Origin: Talpa occidentalis
Lineage: Eukaryota > Chordata > Mammalia > Eulipotyphla > Talpidae
Assembly (NCBI RefSeq): GCF_014898055.3
Contig: NW_023601104.1
Span: 78,723,106-78,787,105 of the forward strand
DNA length: 64,000 bases
Direction: 5' to 3'
A program made the translations under genes and the position numbers. The stretch's first letter is position 1. The number at the start of each line of letters is the position of its first letter. A model generated the notes under the pieces. The model was not told where the DNA came from and ran no database searches. It saw only the letters and a program-made list of their open reading frames with translations. This document shows positions 12,736-25,382 of the stretch, one piece after another.

Positions 12736-12750
12736 CACAGTCTGGTAACT

Positions 12751-12777
12751 GTTTTTTTTTTTTTTTTTTTTTTTTAA
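12751..12777 (-). mobile_element. Poly(A)-only retroinsertion
   Basis: A run of about 24 T (with a leading g and trailing aa) sits between exact 10-base copies of tctggtaact at 12741-12750 and 12778-12787. This is the pattern of a target-primed insertion that copied only a poly(A) tail. Confidence 0.6.
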
Positions 12778-12834
12778 TCTGGTAACTATTTTTTACCTGT
12801 CTGATTTCTTCCACTATAGGATGGACCTGAAAGC

Positions 12835-14830
12835 ATTGCATCTGCCATTCTTTCATTTATTCATTCACATCAAATATTATGGAGGCACTACTATGGACCA
12901 CATACTGTGCTGGGCACTGAAAATTCAGCAGTGAACAAAATAAAGATTTCTGTCCTCAGAGAGCTTAAGCTTTAGTGAAGAAGTTATTAACAAACAAAAT
13001 GTGTGGTATGACAAATGGTGGTAAGCCCCATCAGAGAAAAATAGGGCAATGGTATGTGTATATGAAGGAGGGTGATATCTGCATTTTTAAATAGGGTTCT
13101 CAGTGAATGCCTCATTGAGACTGGGACTAATGATTAAAGAACTGAAGGAGATGAACAAGTCTTGCATATATCTGCTCTGTATGATTCCAGAATAGAGGTT
13201 ACAGCAAGTGCAAAGGTTCTCAGGCAAAAACATACCTGATATGTTCAAGCAATAGCAAGGAGGTTAGTGTGGCCAAAGAGAGGGAACAAGAGGGGTAGGA
13301 GAACAGAGGAAAAGGGAGAGAGGGAATTCATGTACAATGGTCTACCATGCCCAAAAGACTGACTTTTACTCTGAGGAGGTCAGGAAGCTACTGGAGGATC
13401 TGGGGCAGCAGAGCAACACCATCAGACTTAAGAAGATCATTTAGGCTGTTATCTTGAGAAGAGATGGTAGGAGGACAAAAATGAAACCAGGGTAAGGATG
13501 CTATTGCAATATTCAAGAGTGAGGAGATGCTGGCTTAGATTAGGGCACTAGTAGTAGTAGTAGATGTAGTGACACAGGAACTGGATATGGGGTATAAGAG
13601 AAAGACAGGAATTGAGGTCTCTCTAGAATTTTTGGCCAGAACACAGGGATAGAATTGCTGTACAATGAGATGAGGAAAACTAGGGGAGAGTAGTTGGGGA
13701 GGGAAAGATTAGAAATTTGGTTTGTGACATATTAGTGCAAGATGCCTACTAGACATTAAAATAGAAATGCTTAATAGTGATGATTCCTAACACTGTTTTG
13801 TACACTTTGCATATGTTTACTCATTTAATCTTCATTACAGTCACATGAGGTTGGTACTAGTATTATCCTTTTTTATAGGTGAAGAAATGGCAGCACAAAA
13901 TGGTAAAGAACCTTTCCCAAGGTCTCAAAGCTAGTTAGTGGCTGAACCAGGATGAAGTGCAAAAGCTCCCCTGAGTCTGTGTCCCTGTGCTATACTGCTT
14001 CTAAGAGAGAAAACCATGATGGAGTTTAGGGGAAATGTCTGGAGATACAAACTTCAAAATCATCAGCAAAGAGACAGCATTGACACTGGATGAAATAATC
14101 AAGGAAGAGTTATAGGCAGAGAAGAGTCTACAGACTGAGAAGTGGACACTAATATAAAGGAAACTCAAGAGAATGTGAGCCTTGAACTACAAACCAACAG
14201 GTAGTGTTTCACAGTTGGGGAGGGATGGGCTATGTTGAATACTGAAGGTCATACAGTGACAGGAACACTGGAATAGTAATAATATAGAAGACTTGACAAG
14301 AACAGCTGTGGAGTGGGGTAAGGGTAAAAGCCCTAAATGAATTAAATGAATTCAAAAGAGGAAGGAAGAGTTGAAACTGGAGGTGTTAAGAAGAAAACAT
14401 TTTCTTAAAAAAGGATGATTTGTTTTTATGCTAATGGAGATCCACAAGTGAAAGAAAAAGTGACTATGGAGGAGAGAGGGGGTAGACTGCTGGAATAAAT
14501 AAGAGCTGGAATAGAAGGAATCTAGTGGAAGAAGTGGCCTCAGGCGCACAGACGGTTTGTGAAAACAGGATATGGGCCCGGATGCAAATGGATGTGGTGA
14601 TTGACACATGTGCGTTTTCTTCTAATTGATTCTATTTTTTTATCTAAGTTTTTTTGTTTTTGTTTTTGTTTTTTTCAGTAGAGTAGGAAGCAAGGTCATC
14701 AGCTGAAAAGAGAAAAGAGTAAAAGGAAGATGGAAAAGAAAGATGTGTCAAATAGTCATCTAAAATGAGAGTAATAATCATCTGAAGTCATCTAGATGTA
14801 ATCTAAATAGATGTAAGAATCAACTAAAAA
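12835..14830 (-). repeat. Long L2 LINE remnant, reversed, split by a MIR
   Basis: Begins with the reverse complement of the L2 3' end (cattctttcatttattcatt, catactgtgctgggcactga, cctcagagagcttaagc). It continues through ORF2 landmarks such as gctattgcaatattcaagag, agatgcctactagacatta and gtaggaagcaaggtcatcag. About 2 kb is recognisable, one of the longest L2 relics here. It carries no open frame of note. Confidence 0.8.
13788..14005 (-). repeat. MIR inserted in L2
   Basis: Contains tcatttaatcttcattacag, ataggtgaagaaatggcag, caaggtctcaaagctagtta and gtggctgaaccaggatgaag in reversed MIR order. It interrupts the surrounding L2, so it is the later insertion. Confidence 0.85.
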
Positions 14831-15680
14831 GAAAAGAATAAACTAGCTTATACAAATGGAGATAATCTGTGTCTGGGTAGCCTAGCATAGTATTTAGCAT
14901 GTTTTAGACACACTGACTTCAGGTTTGAGACTCTTTCGAGTATTCATGAATACAAATAAACTCCAGGAAATAATGAAACCAAGGAAGAATGGAAATATTC
15001 TTACTATTCTTGAAATTGTTTTCCCTACCCACCCCCCAAAAAAACTAATGCATTTCAAAAGGAAAAATTAACCAAACGCATCTTTTAAGATGCATCTAAT
15101 AAGATAAAAGAGAAGGAAAAATTTACAAGGAAAGGGCAAAAGAACTTAAAAAAGAGAAGGAAGAAAAGGGAAGAGGCAGTAGATACTCTCTTTTTATAGG
15201 ATCCAGAATGAAAACATAAGCACTAAGTACAATGTCATAAAGGAGAAAATTTCGAAAATCTACAAAAGAATGTAGCTGCAAGTACGTGGATTTAATAATA
15301 TAGTCATATATACCATTAAGTGTTTTATTCTCGAGAATTAGGTGAAAATAATATAACACATTACTTTTTAACCATGCATTCTCTAAAATGTAACCATTTC
15401 TGATGGTGTCATTTACAATTATAAAAGCATTAAACTTGAAAAAATACATTTGATAGTACATCAACATGATCTGCTAGAACAGATGTCGTAATGTTTGATG
15501 ATTTTTATACAGTCAGATGTTGTTACCACAAAGAAAAAAGAATCAAAAGTGACCTAACAGCATAGGGCATGGGAGTTCACAAACTCAAATGCCTAAAAGA
15601 TTAAAACCAGTTAACAAAATAAGTGAAACAGGCTGAGTGTGAAGGCCATAGCAAGTTGCAGGGTTTGTGGTGAATGTGCA

Positions 15681-15737
15681 ACCAAAGGGTACAGTCCCTA
15701 CCAAAGAGTACAGTCTCTACCAAAGGGTACAGCTCCA
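15681..15737. repeat. Three-copy 19-base tandem repeat
   Basis: Units accaaagggtacagtccct, accaaagagtacagtctct and accaaagggtacagctcc start at 15681, 15700 and 15719. They are perfectly periodic, with one to three changes between units. Confidence 0.9.
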
Positions 15738-17465
15738 ATCTCTGTTCTCACATGCAAAGCATGTCATTTTTGCCAGATCATCTACTTCTTAAGAGATATT
15801 CTAGTTTTTATGTTAAAATTTTCAGTGTTTGAAATACTGGCAACTGATTCCAATTTATAAACAGTGCAACCATACAACACCTTTGTGGGAAGGAAGCACT
15901 GAGCTGTCTTGTGTCCTCTGCATCAGACACTTTTCCATTCTTTATAACTAAGGAACACTAGAAGGAAGGAGAGGTCAATGCTCCTCTTCTTGAGGAGCAC
16001 TGAGAACATCAATATGGGATAGGAAAAAGAACTTTGTACTTAGTTTCAGAAAACCTTGGTATCTGGGTAGGCATTACTGGCTAGATGGTATCATTGAGTT
16101 TGTTAATTCATTTGTAAAATATACTTTTATGAACAATTCTATTTTCCGAGCTGTTGAGCAGTGAATTAGAAAGCACGTAAAAGGCACATCATAAACCATA
16201 AAGCTCTATATAATTAAATGGCTTTAAAAAGAGACGTAATACGGTGGTCTAAGAACATTTTATATATCTGTGTTTAGTAAGGTGCTCATGAAATGGGAAT
16301 ATAGATTACTTAGCTCTTAGAGTTCACTGAAACTATTAAAATTATAAAATTGTTTTCAAAAGTCAAGTACCATGTAACAACTTCAAGTATTCACTAGTAT
16401 GGTCAAATACAAAAATGAATTGTATATAGTAACTGCTAAAATGTTAAGTACATTCTTAGCTTTCTTAAGATAATGAGCAATTTTTAATGTAGCTAGTTTG
16501 GAAAAAGGTTACTTCAGTTTCTCATTTATTTTTCCTACACTTTTAAGATATGTTTAAGTTCACAATGGCTTTATGACACAGTTTTTAACAGACCCTTATC
16601 TGTTTCCCACTGCTAAAGTTTCAGGTGGAGTCAGCTGGTTATGCAGAATAAAGAAGTGACTAGTAGCCAGATTCAGAAGTCAACTTAGGAAAGAGAAAGC
16701 AGTCCTACTGGTTATGATTTGTAAATTCAGAATTTATGCAAAAGAAGTTATTACTTCTTGATAGCTTTTGCTCTCTTTATCCTGGACCATTAAACCATGC
16801 ATGATGTGAAGTCTAAGAAAGCATCAACACATATGCAGAACTATACTGGATAAAAATTCCCTAGCTGTTATTCTAAGAGATTCTTCATTTTTGGCTTTCA
16901 TCAAACCATAACTGATCAAGCAACTCAATAATCTATTCCTTCTAGATTACTATGGAAGTGAGCTAAATATTGAGAACTTGAAAAATTTAAAAGGTTTCAA
17001 ATTAAAGTTTTTAATTTAAAAGCACATTTCTGATAAGGTTTTAGGTAATATTTCCCTCCTACTTCCCTGGGTTTTCCAAACCCTGAATGATGTAACTTAT
17101 AAAATATATTATTATATATTTTATATAATGCCATAAAATCAGTTCTCCTCCCAATAACGTAAGAGAACAGTTCTGATAGTCATTTTGTTCATAGATGCCA
17201 TTATGGGATCTCTTAACACCTTTTAAGAAAATCTTGTAGAAATCAAAATCACTAGTATCATTTAAATATCTCCCCAAAAAATTACTGAAAAAGATTCTTT
17301 GAAACTTTAACAAAAAAGTAAATTGACTAGAGATAAAATACAAGGTTAAATAACTGTTAAGGAAGAAAGTAAAAGTGAAATTTCCAAGAAGTTCCTTATT
17401 TATCAGTATCTTTAACAGTCAAATCATTTGGAAATTTTGCTTGGAAATAACATGAAGACACAGTG

Positions 17466-17655
17466 ATAGTTACAGTAGTGATTGTGGGTGCTGAAGACAG
17501 ATAATCTGGGCTTGAATTCTAGTTTCTCTCACTTATTAGCTGTGAATTCAGGCAGGTCAGTCAACCTCTACGAACTTCTGTTCCCTCATTGTATAAAAGG
17601 GAGAATAATAATTTCAGAGTTATTGTAGGGATTAAGTGAAATAATTCATAATTTT
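17466..17655 (+). repeat. MIR
   Basis: Contains ctgggcttgaattctagttt, cacttattagctgtgaat, cctctacgaacttctgttcc, ctcattgtataaaaggga and aggattaagtgaaataattc, in MIR order. Confidence 0.88.
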
Positions 17656-17851
17656 CTTTCTATGCCATATAAATTCATCATGTAGCAAAATGCAGTGATA
17701 ACAGCTAAGTAGCACAGAATTACCTAGTTCAGCTGGAAAGAAGGCATCATGACACCATTATATAGAGCAATGAATATTGCCACTTGAGATTGATTTTAAA
17801 GCAAGGGTTATTTTTGTTTCCTATACCATGAAATAATCTTTAAAAGATATA

Positions 17852-17904
17852 TTTAACATGTTTTTAACATGTTTAAGCATGTTTAACATGTTTTTAACAT
17901 GTTT
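17852..17904. repeat. AACATGTT palindrome cluster (30-base period)
   Basis: The 8-base palindrome aacatgtt occurs at 17855, 17866, 17885 and 17896, with an agcatgtt variant at 17875. The unit tttaacatgtttttaacatg repeats with a period of 30. Confidence 0.85.
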
Positions 17905-18356
17905 TAAAAATAAAACACTATTTCACAAAGTTGTTTTAACTAAAGTAGATATACAAAAAATTGATAACTTAGAAGATAATTACGATTATATGGCAATTGT
18001 GGTGATGTGGAACTGCTTTAAGAAATTCTATTTGTGAATATATATTCCATATAAAAATTTCCTTAACAATTACAGTGCCTGTTTATAATGATTCAAATAC
18101 CTTTAGGATTAATTCTTTGTAGATATGAATGCTGCATTCTACAAACCTATTAATTTGACTCCGAACCAGACTGTCTACTAAAAAATGTTATTGTGACATA
18201 TAAGGGTAAATTATCTGATTTTTCATTTCAGATTGAGAACAATAACTGAAGGAAACCATTCAATCTAAAATCCTTCAAATTTGTTCACATTAGTATAAAA
18301 GTGTCCTAAACAAGAACATGTAAAATAAAGGTTATAACTAAAATTTAGTTGAGAAA

Positions 18357-18629
18357 GGGCCTCCCCGGTGGCGCAACGGTTGAGCGCTGGGTTGTGAAGC
18401 TGCCCGCGGCCTCTGCAGCGCCAGTTCGATCCCCGGCTGCTCCCCAGCCACTGGAGGAGGGTCCTGCATGGGGCGCAGACCTCTCCTGCCACCCGCTGCT
18501 CCCCTCAGCAGTGTACTTCGGTCCTTCTGCCTGCTCTGCTCCCCACTCTGACTCTGGTGAATTCTCTCACCCTCCCTCGCTTCTGACTGTACCCAGTGCT
18601 TGTATAAATAAATAAATCTTAAAAAAAAA
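18357..18629 (+). repeat. tRNA-derived SINE, subfamily A
   Basis: Full length, starting at gggcctccccggtggcgcaa, with tail gtataaataaataaatctta. Target duplication aaatttagttgagaa at 18341-18355 and 18630-18644. It lies about 830 bases upstream, by coordinate, of the NUMB cassette exon's donor and is antisense to the gene. Confidence 0.95.
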
Positions 18630-19495
18630 AATTTAGTTGAGAAGGAAATGGATGCTATTTGTTCTTTAATACATATTTCCAAGGTAACAAAACCACCTAT
18701 GTGACAGGATTTTCATATTCACATAAACTTTAAGTAATTTATACTCAGCTTTCCAAGGACAGTAGTTTTTTCTTATACTGTCTCGGTCTGAATTGTTTTG
18801 GACCACTTTCTCAAAACTAAACAATAATAAAGTTGGACACAAAAATATTAGAAATGTATTTACCTATTTGTGTATGGTCATCCTATATATTCTTAATTCT
18901 ATAGAATTCTAAACATTACTTAATTACTTGAAAAGCACCTACATAAAGAACATTCCATAGGCAGACTGGTAAGACAGTATTTCTTAGATTAGCAGACCAG
19001 GTTAAAAATCACAGCAGAATTCCCAAAGACAAATTTATGTACTATCACTCCATCTAAAATTTAACTTAGGCTGAAAAAAAGTAATAGCATTGAATGTAAT
19101 ATTTTTAGCACATTGAACTTTCACTTAAATTTACTATTTCTTCCCATTACTCTGTCAATATTGGGTACTAAGGAAAGTCCACTAGTTAAAAATTCAGCTG
19201 ATATGAACAGTTTTGCAAGATAAAATTCAATTTATTTTAATACCTAGTCTTGAGAGATACTCCTTTTTAAGCCTACTTCCTTTATTGGACTTTACTAGGA
19301 ATCATCAGATTCAGTATTAAGAACATAGGTAACAGCATGGATAGCAACTTTCCAATTCATTAATTTCCATATAAAGTCAAATTAATTCCTGTAATATAAA
19401 GAAACCAAAGCTGTACTTCTTTTGTTAAATATGTCAGTGCTATACTAGGGGTGTAACTCCTTATAAAGAAAGCACGAATGTGGCATCAAACTTAC

Positions 19496-19528
19496 TTTTC
19501 CAAAGAAGCCTTTGAAGAACTTCCTTTC
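19496..19528 (-). CDS. NUMB: NUMB 33-base alternative PTB cassette exon (codons 68-78)
   Basis: The exon encodes ERKFFKGFFGK, the 11-residue insert that separates the long-PTB NUMB isoforms (p72, p66) from the short-PTB ones (p71, p65). In the known protein the extra basic and aromatic residues favour membrane localisation. Acceptor: gtccccctgttcctccag; donor: AAA|gtaagtt, a strong consensus. It is 33 bases long, so inclusion or skipping keeps the frame. It sits alone between introns of 5.8 kb and 14.4 kb, as expected for a cassette exon. It is too short to stand out as an open frame and was found by its splice sites and peptide. Its splicing in this species is inferred from the family. Confidence 0.96.
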
Positions 19529-20360
19529 CTGGAGGAACAGGGGGACAAGTCGAGCGCTATTATTGTATGGGCTAAATGTCCCAAGGTTTCACACCAATAA
19601 GCACAAACAGAAGTTGGGTAAGGGACAAAGTGAGACAAGGGGAAGGAGTGAGAGTTTTAAAGAGTTATCCATACCAGGAGTGACAAGGAAAAAGGAAGGG
19701 TGCATGAAAATGCAGGGAAACACACTGTATGGCCTAAGAATCCATAGGAAGAGTGAGAAGAAATCAGAACCTGTATCCATGCAGAGCAACTAATTAGTTT
19801 AGTATTCTTTATTTACTTTTAAAACAGAGATTATCCAAATTTGGCAGCAGAGAAAACTTTTAGGGCACACTGGCTTGACTTTATTTTACATTTATAATAG
19901 CAAGTAGTAAATGAAGACTGGTTTCATATCAATTTTCAGTTTAAAATTAGTAGTCAACTATGTGGGAGTCATCAATTAAAAACCAGTCGACATTCAAATG
20001 ACTAGTTACACAAAAAAGGCAACACAAAAAATTAAATTATGAATATGCAACAAGGGTCCTTGTCAAACTTTTTCTTATTGAGTTCAAGATGTCAATGAGA
20101 GAATCCTTGCTTATGCATTAGGATTGATTTCTATGTATGTATGTGTGCATTAACCAATGCCATAATGATCAAGAGACAGTACAGATATATGCTATTCCAA
20201 AGACAGAATAAATCATCCATAAAGAACAGAGGCTAATCTTTCACTGAAGTTGAAAAAATCAAATACATTGAAGAACCAAACCACATCTGTGGACCACCAC
20301 TGAAATTTAAGAAATAGGATGGTTTTTGTTTATTTTTCCTTTTTAAATGCTATTGTTTTA

Positions 20361-20624
20361 GGGCCTCCCTGGTGGTGAAGGTGGTTGAGCACAGCCCTGT
20401 GAAGCTGTCTGCAGCCTCTGCAGTGCCAGTTCGATCCCAGCTGGCTGCGGAGCAACCTATATGGCACAGCAGACCTCTCCTGTCTCGCCCCTCTTCTCCC
20501 TTCAACAGTGTATTTCAGTTGTTCTGCCTGTTCTGTTCCCATCTCTGTCTCCGGTAAATCCTCTCACCCTCCTGCACATCTGGCCTGTACCCCAGTTCTT
20601 ATATAAATAAATCTTTTTTAAAAA
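20361..20624 (+). repeat. tRNA-derived SINE, subfamily B
   Basis: Starts gggcctccctggtggtgaag; B box agttcgatccca. The flanking duplications 20346-20361 and 20625-20640 match as aatgc(t/a)attgttttag with one change. Confidence 0.92.
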
Positions 20625-23192
20625 AATGCAATTGTTTTAGAATAAAGAAACTTGCCCTGGCATTTGCTTAAGTAAACAATTCCAAAACTATGTAGATAGG
20701 AGAAATATAGATATCTCTGGTCCCAGTACCAATTTTTAAGAATATATAAACCTTGAAAATTGGTTACCATCTACAATCTGAAGAAGTCACATAAAGTAGA
20801 TAGCTGCTAACTCACCTAAGCTAGCTTACCTTTACACTTCCTAGACTTGATAGGACTGTATTTTAAGCCTTTACTTTCTATAATCAGTTTTAATGTCGGA
20901 CAAATGTCGAAAAAAGACAACTGTACTGAAATTTAACCTTCTCCACTTATAAACTCATCCAATATTCTCAAACGCTGAATAGTTTGTTTTCTCTCTGAAT
21001 TTTGAAAATCACAACTGGAGCAAATAATTTGAGTTTTAGCTGAAAAATTAATAATTTGGGGTAGTTACTGCAATAAGAATAAGTTTATTTCTGCTGCCAA
21101 GTTTGGTGATCCTTTTTGTTAGACTGTGAGTACCATCAGCTTTTAAGGATGCAGCCAAAGTCAAAAGGTCCACAACTCTATAGGGATGTGGAGGTGAGGG
21201 AAGGAGATCTGTTAATATTGATTTAGCTCCCAGAAAAGCTCAAGTTAAAAAAGTTTGCCTTCTCTTATCGGAAAAACAAAACAAAACAAAAACCTCAGGT
21301 GTTAATGAAAAGAGTTCACGAGCAAAATGCATAAAAAGATAATTAGATTAGAGGATATTAATGTTTTTCATAAAAACAATTAAGTTATGATTCTTTTACC
21401 TGCTAAAACAAGAACAGATATTAAAACAAATATATCAAATAGTGAATAAAAAAACCAATATATTAGATATTGCTAGTGTAATGTGACTAGTCTAAAACCA
21501 AGACAGAGAGGGAGACATTTACAGAGAGAACAGGAAGAAAAGACCTTTAAAAAGGAAGGACATCCTGAACCAGTGTTAAGCAAGATAATCAAAGGCCTGA
21601 TAAACTTTTTACAAAATGTAAAGATAAATAACATTCCTCCTCACCCTGCAACGCACTATGCCATAAAGGCACTGAAAATAGGCAATAGTTCTTTTACTCT
21701 ATACAATCTCAGTACCAAAGTGGTTAACTTGTCAAATGAAGACACAGAGTAAATGGGTTGAAAATAGTTGTAACTTTATGCTAAAGGTAAAAAACTATTT
21801 AAACATAATTTATATTTATGTTTAAAGCCTCTTGTTTAATGATAATATATTTTCATTTGAGGTTATTAAGTATGTAGATCACTTCTAAGTGAAGTTAAAG
21901 TAATTCTAAATTATAAAGGACTACTTCTGGGATGGGGAGAATAACTAAACTTACACATTATCCTGCTTTCTCAAATATAAAAAGCAATAGAAATTTTGGG
22001 TCAAAGATCATTCAAGTGATAGTTAAGTTTAAGATGTTTGTTTTGTTACTAATTGGTAAATCTGAGCTATAGAATTAAAGTTTAAAACTGGCATTAAAAT
22101 TAGTTCCACAGATAAACTATTTCTTTTTGAGTCTTCTGTATACTTGTACACTTTTACAATTATTTCCATTTATTTGAAAATCTAAGAAGTTTTGTAATCT
22201 ATAAAAAGAAACAAAAAAATTCCAGGTTTTGGCACAGCATAAGCATCTGGCACAACAAATTATAGGAGTTTGCAAGGTGAATGTTGGTAAGGGGAGGGGA
22301 GGTTGTGGGGAGTGGGGAGTGAGAAAGCATCCAGAAATTTCTGTACAGTGAAAACATGAAGATAAAAATCATGAATTTTTGTGGACTACTATAATCTGAG
22401 AAGAATAACATCCTGACGACTTCCAGCTTTCTGCAGGCTTCTCATTATAGCATTAAAAAGGGCATCACTGAGTATATTAAACAAGAAATTCAGCCCAGTT
22501 ACTCAAACATTCAATCTTATTTTTAGAAATACATGTTTGCCTATGCGAAATTACGTATTTGTTACAACTCTTCCAGATAGGATTTGTTTGAGAGATATTG
22601 AAGAACTTCTTGAATGAATAATTCAGAAGTGGTCAATTTTCTTTCAAAGTTCAAAAGTTTGTCTATAAAGGTAATCAACATACATAAAATTTCATTTTAG
22701 TTATAAAAGATAGGCAAAAAATGATCTATTAGAAATATGCAAAAAGGTTTCCATAAACCTTAAAATATTAAATATAAGGTTCTATGATGATTATTGTAAG
22801 ATGCATTTTTGACCACACGTTAAGGACTGAATTGCTTTCATTTCAGAATATTTTCTAAATGGCTACCATGTTGAGGCTACCAGACACTGTTGAAGCATAA
22901 GAATAATTTTTTAAATGAGAATTTGGTTCCTATTTCAGGTAAAAATAAAAATTCATTTTATTATCTAAAAAGTTATGTACCTCAAACAATCATGCTTATG
23001 GTACATAACATTTTTGGTAAAAAAAGCTGAAAGGTAAAATAATTCACTCAACTAAGAAGTTAATTTTAATGCTCCAAGGCTAATAGTGGCTTTCTCTGGG
23101 ATTACAAGAGATTCTGCTTTATTTATATACTGTTTTGTTCAATTGTACTTCATACAATGAAATATATATTACCCACATAATAAAAAGAAGTT

Positions 23193-23342
23193 TCTGAAAA
23201 AAAGTAGGTTAAAAAAAACCCTAGAAAGTTAAGGATTAACTTCACTAAACAATGAAAAACCATTTTTTAGTGAAAAAAGTAGATAAAACAAAAACTTAGA
23301 AGGTTAAGGATTAACTTCACTAAACAATGAAAAACCATTTTT
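23193..23342. repeat. 75-base tandem duplication
   Basis: The block containing ttaaggattaacttcactaa and acaatgaaaaaccatttttt occurs twice with a period of 75 (23229 and 23304). The shared 3' halves are nearly identical; the 5' halves have diverged slightly. Confidence 0.92.
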
Positions 23343-25307
23343 CAGTATCTTCTGGGTAACCTTAACCATCCCGTTTTCCTTATTAAGAGAGTGAAAAGGA
23401 AGCCATACTCTGAATTAAAAGACTTCCTAAAGACTGGTTCTACAGTAACCTTCTAAGAGTAAATTTCATAAATTATAAGTCTTAACAACTGCTTATATCT
23501 TGTTTGAGATCTACCTAGTCTGTTCACTGATTTGTCCATTGTATTCATCATTGTTTTTGTCATGAGTAGTATTTTAATGTCACAAAATATTCCTTAATGA
23601 ACTGAGGCTACCAGAGAGGTAGGAAAAAGGAAGGGGGGAGAGCAAAGAGAAGGAGGGAGCATAATGGACTGTGGTGGAGGACTATGTGTCCCTTGGTGGT
23701 TAGTGGGTGTGCTGTGGTAACATACATGTGACAAGTATATCTCTAAATCCTAGACAGTGTTGGAAACCAAAGTCACCTCCAAAAAAATTCTTTAACAACT
23801 GGCAGGGCAAATCATTGCATTACTTTTTAAGACATTCTTAAACTTACTCTTCCTGATAAACTTAGAATTATTTTGTTAAAGAAGAGATTGAATTTATATT
23901 TCTTGGAAAATTACGTTATCTGAGGTTTGTATTTTATTGGAGAATATATTCAATTGGTTATGGCAAATCAATAAATTATAGTTCATGTACCATAATACAT
24001 GCACATACATACCCTTTACATTAATGATGATTAATTGGGACAGCACAGATGGACTAGGACTAGGAAGGGATTCAGTTAATCTAAGAATTTAAAACATAAT
24101 GAAAAGAATTTAAATGACCAAAATCTGAGGTATGTGTATGTGTGTGTGTGTGTGTCTCTATACATTGCTGCTTTTTCCCCCAGTTTTTTGCATGCTAGAC
24201 TCAGTTAATTTTTTTTCCTCCTTTCCTTTCTATAAGAGATTCAGGCCAGTTTTTCCAAAATAAAATCTACCTCTCTGAGTTGGTTGCTTCTTCAATTTTA
24301 TATCTTTTATATTGAGGAATAATTATAGGTAAGGTCATACAGAATGTACCAAGAAGCAGAAAATTTTTAATTAAGCAAATCGAGGGCAGGGGGGAAGCAC
24401 TCATTAGTTAGCCAAAATTGTGGCAGCCTGCCATATCAGCAAACCCAAAGCAACAAATATTTAATGTTGTTGAGGCAAGGGCATGCAATAATGCTTAAAG
24501 TTTCACAGCAAGGGGTGGGGAGGACACAAACTGGAGAGAAGGAAGATTGTGAAGAGGGCTGTCAGAGTTTATGAAACATTTTTCAAACCAACCCAATATA
24601 TGATATTAACACCTTAATATCAACCTTTATGAACTCTAAACCCATTTTCTCCTTTTATTAAATATATAGGCATGTGCCTGGAATGTGTTCTATGGCACAA
24701 GAGGCAAAGTAAATATTATCTGTCCTGTAAAAGAGCTCTCCATTTCAAGTATGCTGAAGTTTGTGCAAAAGGCAAGGGAAATACCCCTCTGCTGATGTTA
24801 GAGGGGTGGGGTATACAGAAGGAAATTGGGGACAAAGAATCAAGAAAATAATGAGAAGTCCCCCCAAAATGTAAACATCACCAGCCATCAACACATATAT
24901 TTCTACTTCTTTTTTTCCTATAAAGCTGTTTTCGTACAGTGTATTTAAAATCAGTACTTTATAACCCAGTCATTACAGGTTAAGGCACTAACATTAATGG
25001 TTTTATTATAGTGTTTTCAGAATATTCCTCATCTCTCTATAAGATTTCCTATTATTTGTTTTATATTGGTTCTGAACGATATATCTTTTAGATAATATCT
25101 GGGTTATATCAAAGAAGTAGGTCTTTATAATTTGTATCTTTGGATGAATAACATAAAATGTTCTTTACTAATAAGTCATAACTTTTGCCTTAAGATAGAT
25201 ACTACTCTTACAGGATAGTGGATTGCTAAAACTTGCTGAGCAGACAATCTTTCCAAAGAAAGTATTTACAGCCTATAGATCAACACTGACGACCACCAAA
25301 TACATAC

Positions 25308-25382
25308 AGCTTTCAGTCTTTTCACAGCATCTTCACAGATATGCATTCCTCTTGATTCATCAACTTCTACATGGCCAAGGTA
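25308..25382 (-). CDS. NUMB: NUMB coding exon 2 (codons 43-67, PTB domain)
   Basis: This 75-base exon begins YLGHVEVDESRGMHICEDAV and ends KRLKA. The YLG...G.ICEDA pattern is the first strand and helix of the NUMB/DAB-type phosphotyrosine-binding fold, which binds NPxY-like and other peptides and helps membrane recruitment. Acceptor: ttctttctacag; donor: GCT|gtatgta. It is phase 0 at both ends and has no stop or frameshift. It lies 12.0 kb downstream of the start exon in gene direction and joins in frame either to the 33-base cassette at 19496 or directly to the exon at 4978. These two routes give the long and short PTB isoforms. Confidence 0.98.

Larger units (their letters stand above)
5053..19495 (-). 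other. NUMB: NUMB intron downstream of the 33-base cassette
   Basis: At 14.4 kb it is the largest complete intron here. It holds SINEs at 7905, 10504 and 18357, long minus-strand L2 remnants at 6140-7265 and 12835-14830, L2 3' ends at 8945 and 12640, MIRs at 8616, 13788 and 17466, and a hAT-like relic near 11125-11320. I see nothing assignable in 5053-6130, 9150-10490, 11330-12440, 14840-15670, 15740-17460 and 18650-19495. Confidence 0.9.
19529..25307 (-). other. NUMB: NUMB intron upstream of the 33-base cassette
   Basis: This 5.8 kb, AT-rich intron has few repeats: one SINE at 20361-20624, a 75-base tandem duplication at 23193-23342 and a short (GT)n run near 24133-24155. I recognise nothing in 19540-20345, 20641-23190 and 23345-25300. 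Confidence 0.9.

Noticed and set aside
15123..15467. Minus-strand 114-residue frame
   Set aside because: AT-rich sequence, low-complexity Phe/Ile/Leu/Tyr text, no recognisable domain and no splice or promoter context.
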